61,212 nucleotides of DNA from Candidatus Saccharicenans sp. (lineage in GTDB: Bacteria; Acidobacteriota; Aminicenantia; Aminicenantales; Saccharicenantaceae): assembly GCA_026414545.1 (NCBI GenBank), contig JAOAIU010000036.1, positions 1 through 61,212 on the forward strand, written 5' to 3'. The position numbers and the translations under genes are program-made. Shown here in pieces: positions 18,487 to 29,063 of this stretch (within the stretch, counting starts at the first letter, position 1; each line of letters opens with the position of its first letter). The notes under the pieces were generated by a model. That model saw only the letters and a list, made by a program, of their open reading frames with translations, ran no database searches and had not been told where the DNA came from.

Positions 18487-18924
18487 ATGAAGAAACTTTA
18501 TTCGGTATTATTGGCATTACTGGCTCTGGCCTTCTTCAGTTTTGCCCTGGCCGGGATGCCAGGTGATTCAACCGGAGAAATCCTGAAGGTTCTGGAACGC
18601 CAGAAAGAAGCCTGGAACAGAGGTGACCTGGAAGGCTACATGGCCTATTACTGGAAATCGGACGAGCTGACTTTTCAGTCCGGGGCCAGCAGGGTCCGGG
18701 GATGGCAAAACCTGCTGGAGAGGTACAGAAAAAGTTATTCCGGCGACCGGATGGGGCAGCTTGATTTCTCCGACCTGGAGGTGAAGATACTCGGCAGTGA
18801 TTATGCCCTGGTCCTCGGCAGGTGGAACGTTGCTGTCAGGGGAGAGAAAAAAGGCGGAGTTTTCACCCTGATTATAAAAAAGTTCCCGGAGGGCTGGCGA
18901 ATTATCCACGACCACACTTCCTGA
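18487..18924 (+). CDS. exported SnoaL/DUF4440-like (NTF2-fold) protein
   Basis: A 145-residue protein: signal peptide (about 1-22, ALAG) followed by an NTF2-like cone fold (ILKVLERQKEAWNRGDLEGY, then FTLIIKKFPEGWRIIHDHTS at the C-terminus), typical of DUF4440/SnoaL-3 proteins. These include ketosteroid-isomerase-like enzymes and ligand-binding proteins; no catalytic residues can be named. It is divergent from the TonB receptor gene and shares its 168-bp promoter region. Confidence 0.75.
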   Translation: MKKLYSVLLALLALAFFSFALAGMPGDSTGEILKVLERQKEAWNRGDLEGYMAYYWKSDELTFQSGASRVRGWQNLLERYRKSYSGDRMGQLDFSDLEVKILGSDYALVLGRWNVAVRGEKKGGVFTLIIKKFPEGWRIIHDHTS

Positions 18925-19210
18925 GCCAGGAATTTTGCCGTGGTCTTCTGTTGGCTTTCTACCTGGCACTACATCATAATGTAACACCTCGGGGCGCCCG
19001 GCATTTTCTGTCTTCGGGGATTTTAGCAAGCTATCTGAGTTTGGGGATTGGGGATATATATTTCCGGTAAAGGAAATTACTCCCAAAAAACTGGCCGGGA
19101 ATTAGTGGATTATTGGTTTGCAACACAACCGGTAAGGCTTATTCTAACGGACCAGAGCGGCTTAAGCGACAGGTAGCCCGAGAAATGACGGCCATTTCCC
19201 TTCCAGCTGC

Positions 19211-19414
19211 CTACTTTTTGTTCTTGTATATTTCTATGAACCTCTCCAGCGAGCGGTCGTAGGTCTTTTCTATGTTGTCGGGGAAAAAACAGGCTGGCAG
19301 CTCCCGGTGGCTCCAGTGATAGACGAGACACTCGCAGCAGAGGCCCTTGCGTTCGCAGGGCTCCCAGGAACAGTTGCATCTTTTGAGGTTCTTTTCAACC
19401 CGGCATTCTGCCAT
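19211..19414 (-). CDS. small Cys-rich protein, DUF6485-like
   Basis: A 67-residue protein with eight cysteines in the first 42 residues (CNCSWEPCERKGLCCECL and PACFFP), which can hold one or two metal sites. The C-terminal half (EKTYDRSLERFIEIYKNKK) is helical. The pattern matches the small conserved family DUF6485 of anaerobes; no function is known. AAGGAGGAGG directly upstream supports the ATG at 19414. Confidence 0.75.
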   Translation of the reverse strand: MAECRVEKNLKRCNCSWEPCERKGLCCECLVYHWSHRELPACFFPDNIEKTYDRSLERFIEIYKNKK

Positions 19415-19985
19415 TCATCCTCCTCCTTTTCATCTTGCTGCCTGAATGGCCATCAAAATTATTTAGCGCCTGGTGATTATATTAGAATTCCCGGCGATTA
19501 CCAAGTACCTATTTTCCTAATCATTTAGCAAGCAAGACATGAATATCTAATTAGCCCCCTGATTCTACTCCAGGATGGCCCCGGCCGACCCCGTTCGGTA
19601 ATTTTTATTAGGTGAGCTGGCCCGTTCTAAAAATGCGGCCTCCAATCTCAAAGATGCCATTCGTGTCTGCAAGCTTGGTGGTTAAGCTCTGTACCCATTT
19701 CCTGATGAAGGTTCGGAAGCCATGGTTTCATCCGAGTTCTGGCGGTTTTTCTTTGATCTGCCTCCAAATATCAGGCGGTCTTTTCTCCTTGCCCGCCTTC
19801 CGCCAAAGCCAGTCTGGCGGACTGAAAAAGCCCGGCCCGATTACAGCCGGCGACTCAGCTTCGGTTATAGAATGTTTAAGATATTACAGGATGAGGCTAA
19901 CTGGGAATGATGGTGGCAGGTTGCCGGAAAGTTGAATTTGGGCTATCATTAATGGCTGAAAATTAATCATTTAGGCGAGAAAAAA
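19415..19985. other. 571-bp intergenic region with a possible gene relic
   Basis: No intact gene. The stretch 19686-19910 may be a decayed RelE-like toxin gene (listed separately). The queF promoter should lie at the right end. No preQ1 riboswitch is recognisable. Confidence 0.4.
19686..19910 (+). pseudogene. possible remnant of a RelE/HigB-like toxin gene
   Basis: The open stretch lacks a proper start and is closed by TGA, with about 12 further readable codons (WWQVAGKLNLGYH) after the stop. It contains SSEFWRFFFDLPPNIRRS and RRLSFGYRMFKIL, reminiscent of RelE-like toxins (FWxxyxxLPxxIq ... VRVSLxYRAL). No antitoxin gene is seen. The resemblance is by eye only and could be chance. Confidence 0.25.
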
Positions 19986-20393
19986 ATGGCCAATAAGAAA
20001 GCCGTTCAGAAGCCGGAATACGGGGAAAAAGAAGCCCGGGCCGGACTGCGGACCCGGCTGCCCCAGCTTCAGACCTTTCCCAATCAGTTTCCCGATTACG
20101 AAATTACGATAGAAATTCCGGAGTACACCTCGGTTTGCCCCAAGACCGGGCTGCCTGACTACGGCAAGATTACCCTCTGGTACGTTCCTGATAAGAAGGT
20201 TATTGAGCTTAAATCCCTGAAGATGTACATCCTGGCTTACCGCAACCTGGGCATATTCTATGAGAATGCGGTTAATCGCATACTGGAAGATGTGGTTAAA
20301 GCCTGCAAGCCGAAAAAAGCCCTGGTCAGGGGGGAATTCACCCCGCGGGGTGGCCTGAAATCCACAGTTGAAGCCCGCTATCCCCGGGGCTGA
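19986..20393 (+). CDS. queF: preQ0 reductase (NADPH-dependent 7-cyano-7-deazaguanine reductase)
   Basis: Reduces 7-cyano-7-deazaguanine to 7-aminomethyl-7-deazaguanine (preQ1) in queuosine biosynthesis, in the cytosol. The 135 residues fit the short, unimodular QueF type. EYTSVCPKTGLPDYG carries the catalytic Cys that forms a thioimide with preQ0, and ELKSLKMYILAYRN is the NADPH-binding signature; EFTPRGGLKS closes the tunnel fold. The queC-queD-queE operon that supplies preQ0 lies 1.4 kb away on the other strand. The DMT exporter follows, its start possibly overlapping the queF end. Confidence 0.95.
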   Translation: MANKKAVQKPEYGEKEARAGLRTRLPQLQTFPNQFPDYEITIEIPEYTSVCPKTGLPDYGKITLWYVPDKKVIELKSLKMYILAYRNLGIFYENAVNRILEDVVKACKPKKALVRGEFTPRGGLKSTVEARYPRG

Positions 20394-20433
20394 CGAGGTA
20401 GATTCCTACCCACAAGCTGATGACAGAAAAAAC

Positions 20434-21498
20434 ATGAGCAGAAATGATGCAATTATAGATGGTCAGAAAGAGCCGCTTGACATCTCTACTGATCCGAATT
20501 CAGGGGCCCCGGCTGCCGGCCTCTCCAGCTCTTCAGTTCATGTCGGAGGCGTCAGCTCAAAACCGGTGGCCGAGCGTGTTCCGGCCTTTGGCCTGACGGA
20601 TCTCCTTATGCTCCTGACCACCATGGTCTGGGGAGCTAACGTATCTGTTATCAAAGTGTCATTTGCCGCGCTTTCGCCGCATGCTTTCAACCTGGCTCGG
20701 TTTTTGTTCTCAGCCCTGATTTATGCCTTCATCATCTGGCGAAGCGGGGAGGGTTTCGCCGTCAGCCGGAAAGACCTGCCCCGGGTGGTTTTCCTGGCTC
20801 TAACCGGCATCACGTTTTACCAGGTTTTTTTCATTACCGGGTTGAGCAGGACATCAGCTTCGCTGGTCTCCATGGGCAATGCCATGACCCCCATTTTTAT
20901 CGCCGTCCTGAGCACCGCTTTGGGCCTGGAGCGGCTGCGCTGGACCGGCTGGCTGGGAATCGTGCTTTCGGTTATCGGCTTTTATGGTATAGTCCTGGGA
21001 CGGCCTAATGGGTTCAACCTGAAGGGAGCTGAAGTCTCCGGGGTTTTCCTGATCCTGCTGGCCGGCCTGATGTGGGCTTTTTACACAATCTTTGCCCGTC
21101 CGGTGCTGAAAAAAATTTCGCCGACCAAACTGGCCGGGTTGACCAACATCATCGGCACTGTTTTTTACCTGCCCTTTGCCTGGAAGGAATTTTCCCGGGC
21201 GGATTTTTCGCGGGTGACCCTGGGCGGCTGGCTGGGTCTCATCTATTCTGGCTCTTTGGCCCTGGTCTTCGGGTTTGTCGTCTGGTATAAATCCGTGGAG
21301 CGGGTGGGCGGAGCCAGAACCGGCGTTTATAGTAACCTGACCCCGGTCTTTGGCGTGCTGACCGCGGTGATTTTCCTGGGAGACCACATTAGCTGGCTGC
21401 AGGTTCTTAGCGCTCTGGTAATCTTCCTCGGCGTTTATATGACTCGAAACGGCCACCACCTGTTCCGCAAAAAAGCCCGGGAGCAGAACCTGAAATAA
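20434..21498 (+). CDS. DMT-superfamily transporter (EamA, two repeats)
   Basis: Inner-membrane carrier with about ten helices arranged as two EamA repeats (LLMLLTTMVWGANVSVIK at the first, FLILLAGLMWAFYTIFA at the second). It probably exports an amino acid, purine or other metabolite. I start it at the ATG at 20434; an in-frame TTG at 20368 overlaps the end of queF. Neither has a clear ribosome-binding site. A polar Ser/Gly-rich N-terminal tail of some 40 residues precedes helix 1, which is unusual. Proximity to queF is not proof of a queuosine role. Confidence 0.83.
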   Translation: MSRNDAIIDGQKEPLDISTDPNSGAPAAGLSSSSVHVGGVSSKPVAERVPAFGLTDLLMLLTTMVWGANVSVIKVSFAALSPHAFNLARFLFSALIYAFIIWRSGEGFAVSRKDLPRVVFLALTGITFYQVFFITGLSRTSASLVSMGNAMTPIFIAVLSTALGLERLRWTGWLGIVLSVIGFYGIVLGRPNGFNLKGAEVSGVFLILLAGLMWAFYTIFARPVLKKISPTKLAGLTNIIGTVFYLPFAWKEFSRADFSRVTLGGWLGLIYSGSLALVFGFVVWYKSVERVGGARTGVYSNLTPVFGVLTAVIFLGDHISWLQVLSALVIFLGVYMTRNGHHLFRKKAREQNLK

Positions 21499-21815
21499 AG
21501 AACCCGGGACTGATTTTTCCTGAGCCAGCGGAGGTGGACGGCAAATCACGGTTCTGGGGAGTGGGGGCAAGGGAAAACCTGAAAAATCTCCCGGGCAGGT
21601 GCTCATTCGTTCTACAAGCCGCTGGACGGGCGGCCGCGGAACTTCTTTTCTGGTCATTCGGTTTTAGCGGGGATTACAAATCAGGGGACAAGAGCCGTGT
21701 CCTCTTGGGCTCTTAAAATTTCAGACAAGGATAGAAATTATTATCAGGAAATTGGCCGGCCTCGTGGGATGAGCAGGCTTGGCTGGACCGCTAACAGAAA
21801 AGCACTCTGGGGGTT
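21499..21815. other. 317-bp convergent intergenic region
   Basis: Between the stops of the DMT transporter and queE. I see no clear terminator and no credible gene; a short plus-strand frame (21534-21716) has no support. Confidence 0.45.
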
Positions 21816-22445
21816 TTATCTTATTCCATAAATCTTATGGAGCTGGCAGGATATCCTGATATTGGGCAGGCCCTGTTCGATGACCCGGTTATAAAGCTCC
21901 CAGGCTTTTTTGTAACTCCAGGCAGCGTTGGATTGAGGCTGGAGAAGGAGCGGAATTCTGTTCGGAAATTTTCGCCTGATTCTATCAATTTCTTTAAGCT
22001 TCAGATTCCGGGTAACCACCAGCTTGACTTCGGAGGCCAGACGGCGGCAATCGGCGGTGATTCCATAGGCCGGCGGCTTGGGTGAGACCGTCAGCCAGTC
22101 CGGTTTCACGGGCAGGCGCTGGGTTCCGTTGGTTTCGAGGTGAATCTTAAATCCGGCCCGTTTCAGAAGACGGACCAGGCCCTTTATTTCCTGGCAGAGT
22201 GGTTCTCCGCCCGTCAGGCAAATCCAGTCTGTTTTATATCTTTTTTTAAGTTTTGAAATTCTATCGAAGATATCTTCTGGCTGCAGGTCTGTTCCTCCTC
22301 TCCAGGCATACTTTGTGTCACAAAAAGAGCAGCGCAGGTTGCAGCCGGAAAAGCGGACAAAAATGGTAGGTTGCCCCTGGCGCAGTCCTTCCCCCGCGGC
22401 TGAGAAGAAAATCTCGCTAATCTTCAGTGTAGGTAGCTGCGGCAT
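21816..22445 (-). CDS. queE: 7-carboxy-7-deazaguanine synthase
   Basis: Radical SAM enzyme that rearranges 6-carboxy-5,6,7,8-tetrahydropterin to 7-carboxy-7-deazaguanine. Its 209 residues fit QueE. SEIFFSAAGEGLRQGQPT is the family N-terminus, FSGCNLRCSFCDTKYAW holds the CX3CX2C cluster motif, and CLTGGEPL binds SAM. The start ATG lies inside the end of queD (29-bp overlap), with GGAGG immediately upstream. It is the last gene of the queC-queD-queE operon. Confidence 0.94.
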   Translation of the reverse strand: MPQLPTLKISEIFFSAAGEGLRQGQPTIFVRFSGCNLRCSFCDTKYAWRGGTDLQPEDIFDRISKLKKRYKTDWICLTGGEPLCQEIKGLVRLLKRAGFKIHLETNGTQRLPVKPDWLTVSPKPPAYGITADCRRLASEVKLVVTRNLKLKEIDRIRRKFPNRIPLLLQPQSNAAWSYKKAWELYNRVIEQGLPNIRISCQLHKIYGIR

Positions 22446-22761
22446 CCTCCGACTCCCAGACGGTGACTGCGGTCACCGGGAAGAATTCTTTCATCCGTTG
22501 GTATATTTCGCGGGCCAGGTTTTCAGCCGACGGGTTGAACTCGAAGGCTTCATTCAGGAGGGTATGGTCCGGCAGGATTTCTGCCAGCTTCTTTTTAATC
22601 TCTGTGAAATCTATCCCGATGCCTGTCCTGTCCAGTTCCCTTACCATGATTTCCACTTCCACCTGGAAGGTGTGGCCGTGGAGCTTTTCGCATTTTCCCT
22701 TATATTCCCGCAGGTAGTGGGCGGCAGAGAATTTGTCCCGGACTCTAAGTTTCCAGCTCAT
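22417..22761 (-). CDS. queD: 6-carboxy-5,6,7,8-tetrahydropterin synthase
   Basis: Converts 7,8-dihydroneopterin triphosphate to 6-carboxytetrahydropterin, step two of queuosine synthesis. The 114-residue protein has the QueD/PTPS zinc histidines (FSAAHYL and LHGHTFQVEV), the catalytic Cys in KCEKLHGH, and the conserved WESEDAAATY end that holds the pterin-anchoring Glu. Its ATG overlaps the queC stop (4 bp) and its end overlaps the queE start, indicating translational coupling. The first enzyme of the route, GTP cyclohydrolase (FolE), is not in the window. Confidence 0.94.
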   Translation of the reverse strand: MSWKLRVRDKFSAAHYLREYKGKCEKLHGHTFQVEVEIMVRELDRTGIGIDFTEIKKKLAEILPDHTLLNEAFEFNPSAENLAREIYQRMKEFFPVTAVTVWESEDAAATYTED

Positions 22762-23504
22762 ATTTTCCCCTCCTTTTTAAGGCGCACTAACAGGTGGTCT
22801 TCCTGGCCAGCTTCCTTCCAGGCCCTGGCCCGGAGCAGGCAGGCCGAGCAGTTGCCGCAGGGTACTTCCCGGCCGGCATAGCAGGTTATTGAATAAGAAT
22901 AGTCGGCGCCCAGCTTTAAGCCCAGCCTGATTATTTGGGACTTTTTCATTTTGATGAAAGGAGCGATTATCCTGAACTTCTGGCGGCCAAACTTGGTCCC
23001 GGTCCCCTCGTTAATGGCTCTGTTCATGGACCGGACAAAGGTGGCGGTGGTATCAGGATAATTGGGTGAGTCGATGACATTGAAGCCGCAGACGATGTTA
23101 TGAATCCCCAGGCTTTCCCCCAGGGCGGCCGCCATCGCAATGAATATTCCATTACGGAAGGGGACATAGGTAGCCGGCAAGCCCTTTTTTATGGTTTCAT
23201 GTTCCTCAAACTCGGGAACGGGTATTCTTCTGTCGGTCAGGGCCGAGCCGCCGATCTGCTTCAGGTCCACCTTGATGATCCTTGGAGTTAGGCTCAGCCG
23301 GCGGCAGGTTTTTGCGGCCATTCTTATTTCCACCCGGTGCCGCTGCCCGTAGTCGAAGATTACCGGTTGCACTCGGGTGTATCGCTTCATCGCCCAGTGT
23401 AGAGCTGTGGTGGAGTCAATTCCGCCTGAAAGCAGGACAAGACAGGCTTCTTTTCTTGAAACCAGGGTCTTTTTCACGGGTCGCGGCTTCAGTTTGCTTT
23501 CCAT
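22758..23504 (-). CDS. queC: 7-cyano-7-deazaguanine (preQ0) synthase
   Basis: ATP- and ammonia-dependent conversion of 7-carboxy-7-deazaguanine to preQ0. N-type PP-loop ATP site LLSGGIDSTTALHWA, central FVPFRNGIF-like segment (YVPFRNGIFIAMAAALGES), and C-terminal zinc site CYAGREVPCGNCSACLLR. 248 residues. It is the first gene of the queCDE operon and has a strong promoter with a predicted leader of under 20 nt. No good ribosome-binding site precedes the ATG at 23504, so the transcript may be nearly leaderless, or the start may lie at a later codon before the PP-loop. Confidence 0.93.
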   Translation of the reverse strand: MESKLKPRPVKKTLVSRKEACLVLLSGGIDSTTALHWAMKRYTRVQPVIFDYGQRHRVEIRMAAKTCRRLSLTPRIIKVDLKQIGGSALTDRRIPVPEFEEHETIKKGLPATYVPFRNGIFIAMAAALGESLGIHNIVCGFNVIDSPNYPDTTATFVRSMNRAINEGTGTKFGRQKFRIIAPFIKMKKSQIIRLGLKLGADYSYSITCYAGREVPCGNCSACLLRARAWKEAGQEDHLLVRLKKEGKI

Positions 23505-23527
23505 GTTTTTGACAGTGTAACGCTTAA

Positions 23528-23556
23528 ATCATACCCCAGCCCGGTCCGCCTCTCAA
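23528..23556 (-). promoter_or_regulatory. sigma-70-type promoter of queCDE
   Basis: On the minus strand TTGAGA (23556-23551) and TATGAT (23533-23528) are separated by exactly 17 bp. Predicted transcription start is near 23521, about 17 nt before the queC ATG. Confidence 0.65.
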
Positions 23557-23995
23557 CTCCGATATTTTTATTAAGTTTTTGCTGACAGGCCATGACCACT
23601 TTCTATTTGTAGACGGTTGGCTGATCTGTAAGCCTCAAAATGGGCCCGGAGATAGACCGGGTGAACAAATCGGGACAAAAATGGTGATCCGGCCCGATTG
23701 ATCAGGCATGGTGAAATGAGGTGGAATGTTTTTCCGAATCTTATCACTTTTTTAGGTTCGTTATCTTTCTTTTTCCTGCTGATATTGAGTTATTTCCTAT
23801 GGTCTAACCCCGCGGGTCCCAGGCTCCTTCCGCTCCAAGGCCCTTTGAGCCAACCTCAGAAAAGAATGGGAAGGGAAATTGACAAAAACAGAGGCGGATT
23901 TTATTTTGTTAATACCCGGTTTTTAAGACATTTGATCCCGTTAATCATGAGAGTTCATTTCTGGCAACGAGTAGAGCTTCAAACTGGAGGCCAGG
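23557..23995. other. 439-bp intergenic region
   Basis: Between the divergent queC promoter and the barrel-protein gene. A plus-strand frame beginning at a TTG at 23698 reads a hydrophobic stretch but runs into the barrel gene in another frame and is not accepted. No RNA element recognised. Confidence 0.4.
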
Positions 23996-24703
23996 ATGAA
24001 GAAGACAATAGTGCTTTTTATTTTAGTCTTTTTTGTGCTTCTGAGCTCGGCCGGGGCGGCCGAGTTCAAGAGACTCCTTGGCCCGATACTTTCCAGCTAT
24101 TCCCGACCATGGCCCGGCCCCTTTTCTGGTAATTACCCTTACTTACCTGCCGATGGGAGTACCCTGAGCCCTTTCCGGAATAGCCGGTTTTCTTTTTTTG
24201 GCGGCCTGGGGCTGGAGTTTCCCCTATCGCGGATGCTGGAAGTTGAAGTTGAGGTGCTCTACAAGGAGGCCGGCGGGCAGTACCGCTTCGATACCGGCTT
24301 CTTCGACTCCTACCGTTATGAATTTCAGCTGAGGGAGCTTTCCTTCCCCCTGCTGCTAAAAACCCATTTCTGGAAGAAATCGCGTCCGTATTTTCTGGCC
24401 GGAGCCGACCCTTCCTTTGTCCTGTCTCACCGCTACCAGCTCTTTCACCGGAGCGAGGCCGGCTGGATTTTTGAGAAGGTTGAGGAAGCTGATATAAAGA
24501 GCTATACGGCGAAATCTGACCTGGCCCTGGTCCTGGGGCTGGGGTTTGAGGCGGCTGTCAACAAGCGAAGAGTGGCGGTTGAATGCCGTTACGAGCTCGG
24601 TCTGGCGAATCTGTACAGGGGGTCGCTGCCGGGACCAGAAAACCAGTCGGTCCGCGTTCGCAGTCGCCAGCTTCTCCTGGTCATCAGTTACGCCATCGAA
24701 TGA
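23996..24703 (+). CDS. outer-membrane beta-barrel protein, PorT/OMP-b-brl-like
   Basis: A 235-residue protein with signal peptide (about 1-21, AGAA-EF) followed by alternating hydrophobic/aromatic beta strands (FFGGLGLEFPLSRMLEVEVEV, in two stretches, and LALVLGLGFEAAV), with an even spread of Tyr/Phe, as in 8-strand outer-membrane barrels. Function unknown. GGAGGCCAGG precedes the ATG. The last strand ends LLLVISYAIE, without a terminal Phe. Confidence 0.7.
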   Translation: MKKTIVLFILVFFVLLSSAGAAEFKRLLGPILSSYSRPWPGPFSGNYPYLPADGSTLSPFRNSRFSFFGGLGLEFPLSRMLEVEVEVLYKEAGGQYRFDTGFFDSYRYEFQLRELSFPLLLKTHFWKKSRPYFLAGADPSFVLSHRYQLFHRSEAGWIFEKVEEADIKSYTAKSDLALVLGLGFEAAVNKRRVAVECRYELGLANLYRGSLPGPENQSVRVRSRQLLLVISYAIE

Positions 24704-24935
24704 CCGCGCTCTTCAGCCAATCTTCCCTGTCCCCGTCAGACCTGGGGAATCAGGAAGCGAGGAATTTGGTTTTGGGTAGCAGATTGAACTTGTGCCCCCG
24801 GCTTTAATAAATTCTTCATTATTGATTTGTCCTTCCTGTAGCTGGCAGCTGGCCGATAGGCTGTGGTGGCAGTGGCCAACCGACAGCCCCCGTATGATTG
24901 ACATAGCTCGGCTGTGGTGTTAAGTTTTATATTCC

Positions 24936-25715
24936 ATGACCATGGAAAATCTGGAAATTCAACTGGAGCGGCTGCCGAAGAGCAGCCGTTTGATCCTGAG
25001 AGATGACTTCTATGATTTTTCTGTCCTTGAAGACATCCTGGAGAAAGCCAGGTCCAGGAAAATCCGGGTAGCCCTGCTCGACACCGGACGCTTTTCACCC
25101 GAAGAGCTGGAGTGGCTGGCCGAATTTCCGTTTTCTTTTTATACTTCTGACGCTTTCCGACCGGATTTTCAGATTCTAAACTTAATTTATCATGGCCTGG
25201 AGCGCAGGGGTTGTGGACTTTTCTATTCCCTTCAGGGCGAGCTCACTGAAGGTTCAGGGCTCTGGAATAATTTGGAGATTTTTCAGGCCATTTACATCTC
25301 CGACCGGGAAAAAGATAGGTCAGCCGAAATCCTGGCTCACCTGGCCGAGGAGGTCAGCCGGACCCGGTGCGCCCTTGTCTATTATCATCATAAAAAACCG
25401 GAAGAAAATCTGGTCCAGTTCTGTCTAAAAAACTGCTGGCTTCACGTCTCGAATAAGAATTTTGAAGAAGACGCGGAAATCATGATGCTGGACCTGTTGA
25501 GAGAAATAAAAAAATATGGAGGCTGCCCGGTTGTCCATGTCGACCGCGGTCAGTCTTATGATTCCTTGAAACGGCTGGCGGAGGCCGGGGCTTTCCTGGT
25601 CTTCAACCTGCCGTTGTCGGCGCTGGACTCGAAGATATCCTCTCTGGTCGGCAGCTGGCAGAAGAAAAAATTGCCGGAGAAAGCTTATTATCTCTACCGA
25701 GAAATTATGGCCTGA
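24936..25715 (+). CDS. hypothetical 259-residue protein upstream of the V-type ATPase operon
   Basis: Not recognised. No signal peptide or membrane helix; mixed alpha/beta. It alternates short strands (RKIRVALLDTGRF, RCALVYYHHKK, GCPVVHVDRG, AGAFLVFNLPLS) with helices, suggesting a Rossmann-like or TIM-like layout, though no nucleotide motif is seen. A DDFYDFSVLEDILEKAR segment opens the protein. Two ATGs (24936, 24942) are possible; no good ribosome-binding site precedes either. TTGACA at 24898-24903 may be part of a promoter, although the -10 is poor. It ends 106 bp before the ATPase operon and could be co-transcribed with it. Confidence 0.7.
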   Translation: MTMENLEIQLERLPKSSRLILRDDFYDFSVLEDILEKARSRKIRVALLDTGRFSPEELEWLAEFPFSFYTSDAFRPDFQILNLIYHGLERRGCGLFYSLQGELTEGSGLWNNLEIFQAIYISDREKDRSAEILAHLAEEVSRTRCALVYYHHKKPEENLVQFCLKNCWLHVSNKNFEEDAEIMMLDLLREIKKYGGCPVVHVDRGQSYDSLKRLAEAGAFLVFNLPLSALDSKISSLVGSWQKKKLPEKAYYLYREIMA

Positions 25716-25821
25716 GAAACAGCCGGCCAGTCTGACCGGTTTCAAAATCAGGATGAAAAAGGTTCAATTGGTCGGCGACTAAGATATAATATGATTTTTG
25801 AAATCAAAGGCGGAAGAAGCC

Positions 25822-26201
25822 ATGGAAGAAAAAGAATTAAAGACCGAACCCACGGCCCGAGATGAGGCCTGGCAGGCCCTGCAGCTGGTCAGGGAAGCTG
25901 AGGAACGGGCCCGGCAAATGGTAGAAGAAGCCCGGACTCGGACTGCTCCCGGCCTGGTGAAGCGAGCTTCTGAGGAAGCGGAAGAGACTAGGAAAAGGAT
26001 ACTGGCCGAAGCCAGGAAGCAAGCTGAACAGCTGAAAAAAGAAATGTTGGAAAGAGCCAGAACTGAAGCCGGGGTCATAGTCCAGCAGGCGGAAGCCGAG
26101 AAAAGCGAGATGCTGAAGACTGCCGAAAATAACTTCGCGGCGGCGGTAGATAGAACTGCAGCCAGGCTGCTGGAGCTGGTAGAAACGAGGAAGGTTGACT
26201 G

Positions 26202-26202
<1 letters not shown>
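25822..26202 (+). CDS. ntpF: V/A-type ATPase peripheral stalk subunit G/H
   Basis: A 126-residue, almost wholly coiled-coil protein rich in Ala, Glu, Lys and Arg (REAEERARQMVEEARTRT, ILAEARKQAEQLKK), the form of the V/A-ATPase G (AtpH/NtpF) subunit that pairs with E in the outer stalk. I chose the ATG at 25822; an upstream TTG at 25798 is the alternative. Its stop overlaps the ATG of ntpI (TGATG), which marks it as the first gene of the ATPase operon. Identification depends on position and composition because such coiled coils are poorly conserved. Confidence 0.8.
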
Positions 26203-28629
<2,427 letters not shown>

Positions 28630-28645
28630 TTGTTCAGGAACAGAA

Positions 28646-29062
28646 ATGAGTCTGGAAAAAATCCTGGAGAAAATTGAGCTGGAAGCCCGGCAGGAAGCTG
28701 ATAGGATCCTGTCAGAGGCCCGGGAGAAGGCCGAACAGATAAAGAAAGAAGCTGAACAGAAAGCTCGCGAACAGGCTGAAGCCATTCTGCGCCAGGCCGA
28801 AGCCGAAGGCCGCCTGGAGGCCAGCCGGATCGTGACTCAGGCCCAGCTGCAGAGAAGGATGGAACTGCTCAAGACCAGGCGAGCCCTGATCCATAAAGTC
28901 CTGGCCGCGGCCCTGCAAAGAGAGGAGCTGAAAAGGGCCAAGCTAAAAAAGGAAATCGTTTTCAGGGAGGGCCTCAAGCAGGAAATCCTGCCTCCCGGCC
29001 AGCTGCTGGAACAATTCTCCCAGGAAGTGGAAAACGACATTCTGGAGTGGCTGAAGATCTGA
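28646..29062 (+). CDS. ntpE: V/A-type ATPase peripheral stalk subunit E, short form
   Basis: A 138-residue protein starting MSLEKILEKIELEARQEA, with a long Ala/Glu/Arg coiled coil (about 5-75) and a reduced C-terminal head (VLAAALQREELKRAKLKKE). It pairs with ntpF in the outer stalk. Typical E subunits are about 185-205 residues, so about 50-60 residues of the C-terminal globular domain are missing; the next gene begins 1 bp after the stop. A genuine short form or an old deletion are both possible. Position between K and C supports the call. Confidence 0.85.
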   Translation: MSLEKILEKIELEARQEADRILSEAREKAEQIKKEAEQKAREQAEAILRQAEAEGRLEASRIVTQAQLQRRMELLKTRRALIHKVLAAALQREELKRAKLKKEIVFREGLKQEILPPGQLLEQFSQEVENDILEWLKI

Positions 29063-29063
29063 G

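Noticed and set aside
23505-23700. preQ1 riboswitch upstream of queC
   Set aside because: Searched by eye for the short pseudoknot signature and found only a sigma-70 promoter with a leader too short for an aptamer.
23698-24132. Hydrophobic plus-strand frame overlapping the barrel gene
   Set aside because: It starts with TTG, lacks a ribosome-binding site, and its last third reads out of frame through the well-supported barrel gene.
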